Assembly: GCA_964352715.1 (NCBI GenBank)
Contig: CAYGSU010000007.1
Span: forward strand, 14,336 to 78,335
Source: JAVKBW01 sp964352715
GTDB lineage: Bacteria > Pseudomonadota > Alphaproteobacteria > UBA8366 > Aestuariispiraceae
Length of the DNA stretch: 64,000 nucleotides
Reading direction: 5' to 3'
In this document: positions 59,377 to 64,000 of the stretch, in pieces
How positions within the stretch are numbered: the stretch's first letter is position 1
Layout: the number at the start of each line of letters is the position of its first letter
Translations under genes and position numbers: made by a program
The notes under the pieces: generated by a model
What the model was told of the DNA's origin: nothing
The model's input: only the letters and a program-made list of their open reading frames with translations
The model's database searches: none

Positions 59377-60024
59377 ATGGAACCGCTCGATCTGACACCT
59401 GATATGTTGTTGCGCGCTTACGCGATCGGTGTGTTTCCGATGGCGGAAGATCGAGAAGACCCTGACCTGTTCTGGATAGACCCGCGAATGCGCGGCATCA
59501 TCCCGTTCGAAGACTTTCATATCCCGCGCCGGCTGAGGCGCGACCTTCGCAAAAAGAAACACCGGGTAACGTTCAACACCCAGTTCGAAGCGGTCATGGA
59601 AGGCTGCGCCGAATCGACCGAACGCAGGCCACGCACCTGGATCAATGACAAGATCCTGACCCTGTACACATCACTGCACCGCATGGGTCATGCCCATTCG
59701 GTGGAAGTCTGGGACGAAGACCGGCTGACCGGTGGGCTTTACGGCGTCTCGCTTGGCGGCGCCTTCTTTGGCGAAAGCATGTTTTCGCGACAGCGTGATA
59801 CCAGCAAGATCGCCCTCGTCCATCTGGTCGCGCGTCTGGTCCGGGGCGGCTTCACCCTGCTGGACAGCCAGTTTGTCACCCGGCACCTGGAACGCTTCGG
59901 CGCGGTGGAAATTCCCCGTGCCACCTATCGGAGCCTGCTGGCGGAATCGATTACCGTGGATGCCGATTTCACGCGGGACTACTATGCCGACGAAGTCATC
60001 GAACTCGTCCGGTCGCTCGACTGA
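59377..60024 (+). CDS. aat: Leucyl/phenylalanyl-tRNA--protein transferase
   Basis: 215 residues. Adds Leu or Phe to N-terminal Arg/Lys so that ClpS-ClpAP degrades the protein (N-end rule). Motifs: LLRAYAIGVFPMAEDREDPD near 10-29, WIDPRMRGIIPFEDFHIPRR near 33-52, GHAHSVEVWD near 107 and GGAFFGESMFSRQRDTSK near 127-144 in part. It lies 20 bases after accC, matching the class-typical accC-aat order. Confidence 0.96.
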   Translation: MEPLDLTPDMLLRAYAIGVFPMAEDREDPDLFWIDPRMRGIIPFEDFHIPRRLRRDLRKKKHRVTFNTQFEAVMEGCAESTERRPRTWINDKILTLYTSLHRMGHAHSVEVWDEDRLTGGLYGVSLGGAFFGESMFSRQRDTSKIALVHLVARLVRGGFTLLDSQFVTRHLERFGAVEIPRATYRSLLAESITVDADFTRDYYADEVIELVRSLD

Positions 60025-60046
60025 TACAACAGGGAAGACAACAGCA

Positions 60047-61978
60047 ATGCGCGAGACTGCTCCCTTCGGCAGCTGGAAATCTCCTTTTACGGCCGAGCTT
60101 CTGACCAGCGGCAGCGTCGGGCTTTCGTCTGTTGAAACCGATACCGGCGAAGACGGCACTACGGTGTACTGGACTGAATCCCGTCCATCGGAAAAGGGGT
60201 TCACCTTCATCGTCTGCATGACGCCGGACGGTGCAATCAAGGATGTTACCGATGCCGCCTTCAATGTGCGCAGTCGGGTTCACGAATATGGCGGCGCCCC
60301 CTATACGGTAGACGGTGGCGATATCTGGTTCAGCAATGCGGTCGATAACCGTATCTATTGGATGCGCCCGGGCAAAAAGCCGGCGCCGCTGACCAAACCG
60401 TCGAAAGCCGTCTTCGCGGATTTTGTGGTGGACCGGCCGCGCAATCGCCTGATCTGCGTCATGGAAGACCATGCCAACAACGCCGAGCCGTCAAACAGCA
60501 TCGCCGCCATCAATCTGTCAGACGGGTCTGTGAGCGAACTGGTATCCGGTGCAGACTTCTACGCCTTTCCCGCTCTGTCGCCTGACGGCAGCCAGTTGAG
60601 CTGGATCGAATGGGACCATCCGAACATGCCCTGGGACGGCACGCGACTGCTGGCCGCCATACTGGATGAGGCCGGTGCGGCGAACGACCCGCTGACCATC
60701 GCCGGCGGTCCCGCCGAATCGATTTTCCAGCCGTCGTGGACACAAGCCGGCAGTCTGATTTTCGCCTCCGACCGGTCCGGGTACTGGAACCTGTACCGGG
60801 TCGATACTGAAGAACGGCACTTCAACGCCGAGGCTGACTTCGGCCTGCCCCTTTGGCAGCTCGGCATGCGCAGCTATGCGCACTTGCAGAACGGCAGCCT
60901 GATCTGCAGTTTCGCGCAGAACGGTAACTGGCGACTCGCCACCCTTGATACGGAATCCGGCAGCCTTCAGCCTCTCGACGTCCGGTGGGTCACCTTCGGC
61001 TCCCTGCAGGCTGCGGGCGACCGCATCTGGTTCATCGGCGGCCGGGCTGACGCGCCGGAAGAACTTGTCGAGCTTGATGCAGCGTCAGGCGCGTTTACCG
61101 TTATCAGGCCATCGGCGACCCTGTCGATGCCCGCCGGAAGCGTTTCAATCGCCCAGCCGATCAGTTTTCCCACCTCGGACGGCAATCTGGCGCATGCCTA
61201 CTACTATCCGCCCGCGAATGCCTCCTTCGAGGGACCGGCCGGTGAAAAGCCTCCGCTGATCGTCAAAAGCCACGGCGGCCCGACTGGTCAGGCGACAAGC
61301 GCGCTGTCACTGAAAATCCAGTACTGGACCAGCCGGGGATTCGGCGTCGTCGACGTCAATTACGGCGGCAGCACGGGCTACGGACGCGACTACCGCAAAC
61401 GGCTGGACGGTCGCTGGGGCGTTACTGACGTCGATGACTGCGTTAACGCCGCACGGTATCTGGCGGAACAGGGCGCGGTCGATCCGGATCGCATGACCAT
61501 CACCGGCGGCAGCGCCGGCGGCTTCACCACACTCTGTGCGCTGACCTTCCGCGACACGTTCAAGGCAGGATGCAGCAGCTACGGTATAGGCGATCTGGAA
61601 GCGCTGGCGCGCGATACCCACAAATTCGAAAGCCGCTATCTGGACCGGCTGATCGGCGAATGGCCGAAGGACGCCGCCGTGTACCGTGATCGGTCGCCGA
61701 TCCACCATCTGGACGGGCTGAACTGCCCGGTGATCTTTCTGCAAGGCTCGGAAGACAAGGTCGTACCGCCGAATCAGGCGGAATCCATGGTCACGGCGCT
61801 GAACGAGAAAGGTCTGCCGGTGGCTTACATCCTGTTTGATCAGGAAGGGCACGGCTTTCGTCAGGCCGCGAACGTCAAACGGGCGCTGGAAGCCGAATTG
61901 TCGTTCTATGCGCAGATTTTCGGGTTCGAACCGGCGGATCCGATTGAACCGGTGCAGATTGAAAACCTGTCTTCGTGA
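60047..61978 (+). CDS. S9-family peptidase (acylaminoacyl peptidase / prolyl oligopeptidase type)
   Basis: 643 residues from ATG 60047; the frame is open back to 59732 but that part overlaps aat in another frame. The N-terminal ~380 residues form a beta-propeller (blade pieces such as FQPSWTQAGSLIFASDRSG). The C-terminal alpha/beta-hydrolase domain has Ser489 in GGSAGG, Asp570 in GSEDKVVPP and His602 in EGHGFRQ, a complete triad. No signal peptide is visible, so it is probably cytoplasmic and trims short peptides. 22 bases separate it from aat. Confidence 0.88.
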   Translation: MRETAPFGSWKSPFTAELLTSGSVGLSSVETDTGEDGTTVYWTESRPSEKGFTFIVCMTPDGAIKDVTDAAFNVRSRVHEYGGAPYTVDGGDIWFSNAVDNRIYWMRPGKKPAPLTKPSKAVFADFVVDRPRNRLICVMEDHANNAEPSNSIAAINLSDGSVSELVSGADFYAFPALSPDGSQLSWIEWDHPNMPWDGTRLLAAILDEAGAANDPLTIAGGPAESIFQPSWTQAGSLIFASDRSGYWNLYRVDTEERHFNAEADFGLPLWQLGMRSYAHLQNGSLICSFAQNGNWRLATLDTESGSLQPLDVRWVTFGSLQAAGDRIWFIGGRADAPEELVELDAASGAFTVIRPSATLSMPAGSVSIAQPISFPTSDGNLAHAYYYPPANASFEGPAGEKPPLIVKSHGGPTGQATSALSLKIQYWTSRGFGVVDVNYGGSTGYGRDYRKRLDGRWGVTDVDDCVNAARYLAEQGAVDPDRMTITGGSAGGFTTLCALTFRDTFKAGCSSYGIGDLEALARDTHKFESRYLDRLIGEWPKDAAVYRDRSPIHHLDGLNCPVIFLQGSEDKVVPPNQAESMVTALNEKGLPVAYILFDQEGHGFRQAANVKRALEAELSFYAQIFGFEPADPIEPVQIENLSS

Positions 61979-61990
61979 AAGAAATCCACC

Positions 61991-62752
61991 ATGCCTGACA
62001 CAGTAACAGCAGCCATGCTCGTAATCGGCAATGAAATCCTGTCCGGCCGGACGAAGGACAAGAATCTCGCCTTTCTGGCGGAAACATTGACCGAGGCAGG
62101 CATTCAGCTTGCCGAGGTTCGCGTCGTTCGCGATATCGAGGCGGATGTGGTTGACGCTGTGCGCGCGCTGAGCGACCGGTACGATTATGTCATCACCAGC
62201 GGCGGCATCGGGCCGACCCATGACGACATTACCGCCGACTGCATCGCCAAGGCATTCAACCGGTCTATCGGCATCAACCCCGAAGCCTTCAGGAGGCTGG
62301 AAGAACACTATGCGCGGACGGATCTGCCATTCAACGAGGCCCGGCAACGCATGGCGCGCACCCCCGAAGGGGCGGAACTGATCGACAACCCGATTTCAAC
62401 CGCGCCGGGCTTCATTGTCGAGAACGTCCATGTCATGGCCGGCGTGCCACGGATATTCCAGGCGATGGTGGATTTCGTTCTGCCGAAACTGGCAAAGGGC
62501 AAGCACGTGCTGAGCCGCGCCGTTCTGTGCGATCTTGGCGAAGGCACGGTTGCGGCCGGCCTGCGGGCGCTTCAGGAACGCCATACCGATGTCGATATCG
62601 GCAGCTATCCCGGCTTCACCCAGCAGGGGCATGATTGTGTTCTGGTGGTGCGCGGGACCGACGATGATATTCTGAAAGCCGTGGCGACGGAGATTTTTGA
62701 CATGGTCGCCGCCCTGGGCGGCAAGCCGGAATACCGCGACAGAAAGGAATAG
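61991..62752 (+). CDS. CinA-type molybdopterin-binding-domain protein
   Basis: 253 residues: a MoCF_biosynth domain from about 5 to 170 with MLVIGNEILSGRTKDKN near 9-25, VITSGGIGPTHDDIT near 68-82 and a CinA-like linking region (AGVPRIFQAM near 150). The nicotinamide-deamidase C-terminal domain of full CinA is absent, so this is the short form; related proteins hydrolyse ADP-ribose. The S9 gene ends 12 bases upstream. Confidence 0.85.
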   Translation: MPDTVTAAMLVIGNEILSGRTKDKNLAFLAETLTEAGIQLAEVRVVRDIEADVVDAVRALSDRYDYVITSGGIGPTHDDITADCIAKAFNRSIGINPEAFRRLEEHYARTDLPFNEARQRMARTPEGAELIDNPISTAPGFIVENVHVMAGVPRIFQAMVDFVLPKLAKGKHVLSRAVLCDLGEGTVAAGLRALQERHTDVDIGSYPGFTQQGHDCVLVVRGTDDDILKAVATEIFDMVAALGGKPEYRDRKE

Positions 62753-62758
62753 AAGGCG

Positions 62759-62926
62759 CTATTCGGCCGTCAGCTTCATCGCCAGACCGACCGTAAGGGC
62801 GATTGCCAGGACGATTGACACCAGCCCCAGCCATTTGCCGGATTTACGCCCCCGGACCCAGATAATCAGAACCGCAAACACGGCGATCGCCGCGAAGCTC
62901 CAGGCCATGCGTTCCAGGCTATCCAT
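62759..62926 (-). CDS. Small two-helix membrane protein (55 aa)
   Basis: From ATG 62926 the 55 residues contain two hydrophobic segments (about 8-24 and 33-50) separated by RGRKSGK, a positive loop that should face the cytoplasm. An upstream ATG at 62947 would add seven residues. No family recognised. It converges with the CinA-type gene, six bases away. Small size keeps confidence moderate. Confidence 0.5.
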   Translation of the reverse strand: MDSLERMAWSFAAIAVFAVLIIWVRGRKSGKWLGLVSIVLAIALTVGLAMKLTAE

Positions 62927-63100
62927 TTTCAGGTGCCCGACCAACATATTGGAAGATAATCATCTTTTTTCGCACTCTTTTTTCAGTTCGCCAGAAAATC
63001 GCCGCATTCATGTGTTTTAACTATCGCCAATAGGCACTATATCGCAGGGGCAGCTCATCGGCCCGGCTAACAGTTCAAGATCGGAATAAAATACGCTCTC

Positions 63101-63379
63101 ATGGCAAAGAAACGCAAAATGTCGAACATCAGGTTCGAGAAAGGCGACACACTCGGTGGCACCGCGCCCCTTCTCCTCATGAACAGCATCAGCCCCGGCC
63201 CCCGCACATCGCCGTCGGTGCGCCGGTTCGGACGGTCAAGGCATGGCCGGATTTCCTCATTCCTGCGTTTCCTGGTGATCGTCCTGTTTGTTGCCGCATC
63301 GATTTTCGCGCTGACCGTTCTCGGCTGGGACCAGGTTCAGGACTGGCTCGAAAGAGCGCAGGCGCTGTTCGCCGAATAG
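63101..63379 (+). CDS. Small single-pass membrane protein (92 aa)
   Basis: 92 residues with a long basic N-terminus (Lys/Arg-rich to about residue 53) and one membrane helix at about 55-75 (FLRFLVIVLFVAASIFALTV), then a short amphipathic tail. The charge pattern places the N-terminus inside. No family recognised. It stands alone in a region with three small membrane genes. Confidence 0.55.
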   Translation: MAKKRKMSNIRFEKGDTLGGTAPLLLMNSISPGPRTSPSVRRFGRSRHGRISSFLRFLVIVLFVAASIFALTVLGWDQVQDWLERAQALFAE

Positions 63380-63491
63380 GCCCCTTGATACATCTCTGCA
63401 TGAAAGCATCTGCACGAAAGCGTGTCTGGCCTGTGACGGCTGAAACCGCTAACGATAGGCCGGTTACCGGACTAAACGACGGATTGATCCG

Positions 63492-63827
63492 ATGAAAATA
63501 CTTCTGTCTCTGCACCGCGCCGCTGTCGCCGTTTACCTTGCGCTGTGCCCGCTTCCGCCGGGCAATGGCTATCTCTACGGTGCGTTCGGCGTGCCGGCGC
63601 CGACACCCACTTTACGTGATCGTTTTGGCCAGCTTCTGGCCTTCGCCGTTCTCGGCCTGCCGCTGATGGCGGTTTTCACGTTTATGACCGGGGCGCTGCC
63701 CGATTACGGACGAATTCTCGCCACCGCCTATCTGGGCGCCGTTCTGTGGTTCCTTGCCAGCGTCGATGTCGCCGCCAAGAAACAGGCCGTAGCCGACCTG
63801 CGGGCCTTCGACCGCGAGCGGCTCTAG
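63492..63827 (+). CDS. Small polytopic membrane protein (111 aa)
   Basis: 111 residues with about two to three hydrophobic segments: one near 8-20, FGQLLAFAVLGLPLMAVFTF near 45-64, and ILATAYLGAVLWFLASVDVA near 75-94. A charged C-terminus (ADLRAFDRERL) ends it. Function unknown. It precedes tRNA-Leu by 87 bases. Confidence 0.55.
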   Translation: MKILLSLHRAAVAVYLALCPLPPGNGYLYGAFGVPAPTPTLRDRFGQLLAFAVLGLPLMAVFTFMTGALPDYGRILATAYLGAVLWFLASVDVAAKKQAVADLRAFDRERL

Positions 63828-63914
63828 GGCACGTATCGATCCCTCGCCTTCACACGATTGCCGACCGGATTGCGGTTGCCGTTCGCGGTACCGCTGGCTA
63901 GTGTTCCCGCCGTT

Positions 63915-64000
63915 GCGGACGTGGTGGAATGGTAGACACACAAGACTTAAAATCTTGAGGAGGTAACTCCGTGGGGGTTCGAGTCCCCCCGTCCGTACCA
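63915..64000 (+). tRNA. tRNA-Leu (TAA)
   Basis: 86 bases, class II with a long variable arm (TGAGGAGGTAACTCCGT region), ending with encoded CCA on the last base of the window. Acceptor GCGGACG pairs with CGTCCGT (one G-U), anticodon stem CAAGA/TCTTG with loop CTTAAAA (anticodon TAA). Decodes UUA/UUG. Confidence 0.95.

Overview
The window looks like chromosomal DNA from a free-living alphaproteobacterium, plausibly Rhodospirillales-like. Evidence: a UPF0262/hisD/hisG/maf/yacG cluster, a DUF2948 gene behind murA, the NDUFA12-MlaD-DUF2155-aroQ-accB-accC-aat neighbourhood, a B12-dependent ribonucleotide reductase, and a Gln-variant dihydroorotase. It is GC-rich by eye and densely coded, with many ATGA overlaps. 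A run of exactly 100 N at 15089-15188 shows this is a draft scaffold. No CRISPR array, insertion sequence, rRNA or complete prophage is visible. Three tRNAs are present: Phe-GAA, Thr-GGT and Leu-UAA, the last ending on the final base.

Layout. 1-13.3 kb: a histidine-kinase tail, an orphan ParA, tRNA t6A synthesis (Sua5), NhaA, a D-2-hydroxyacid-type flavoprotein with a DmdC-like acyl-CoA dehydrogenase, a secreted VWA protein, folP-folK, a large membrane ankyrin protein and an EamA exporter. 13.3-19.2 kb is envelope-oriented: a His-rich membrane protein, a beta-barrel gene broken by the gap, a secreted WD40-caspase fusion, a DUF2927 lipoprotein and a 56-residue zinc-ribbon protein with a strong terminator. 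19.2-21.9 kb: YdcF, cytidine deaminase and dihydroorotase.

21.9-24.1 kb is the most unusual part. An XRE-S24 (LexA/CI-like) repressor faces a two-gene operon of unknown proteins across back-to-back promoters packed with palindromes, and a second consensus promoter drives a further tiny gene. Both target promoters place the start codon at the predicted transcription start, so their messages should be leaderless. 24.3-29 kb is a cell-surface block: a TPR/beta-barrel outer-membrane protein, a secreted FecR-domain protein, a sulfotransferase and a two-domain glycosyltransferase.

29-42 kb is mostly housekeeping: tRNA-Phe, yacG, an RNase E/G, maf, an LMW phosphatase, UPF0262, hisD and hisG on the minus strand; a degenerate PanB homologue bracketed by a ~91-bp repeat; tRNA-Thr; then dcd, murA, DUF2948, a Rieske oxygenase and small conserved proteins. 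42.4-50.2 kb handles nitrogen catabolism (alanine dehydrogenase, gamma-glutamylpolyamine-synthetase-type GS, class III aminotransferase, agmatinase-family hydrolase), next to a rhomboid protease, an AbrB-family membrane protein and an AstE/aspartoacylase-family hydrolase. 50.3-54 kb is nrdJ. 54.5-64 kb is a long plus-strand run: NDUFA12, two tandem MlaD-type MCE proteins, a methyltransferase, DUF2155, aroQ, accB, accC, aat, an S9 peptidase, a CinA-type protein, three small membrane proteins and tRNA-Leu.
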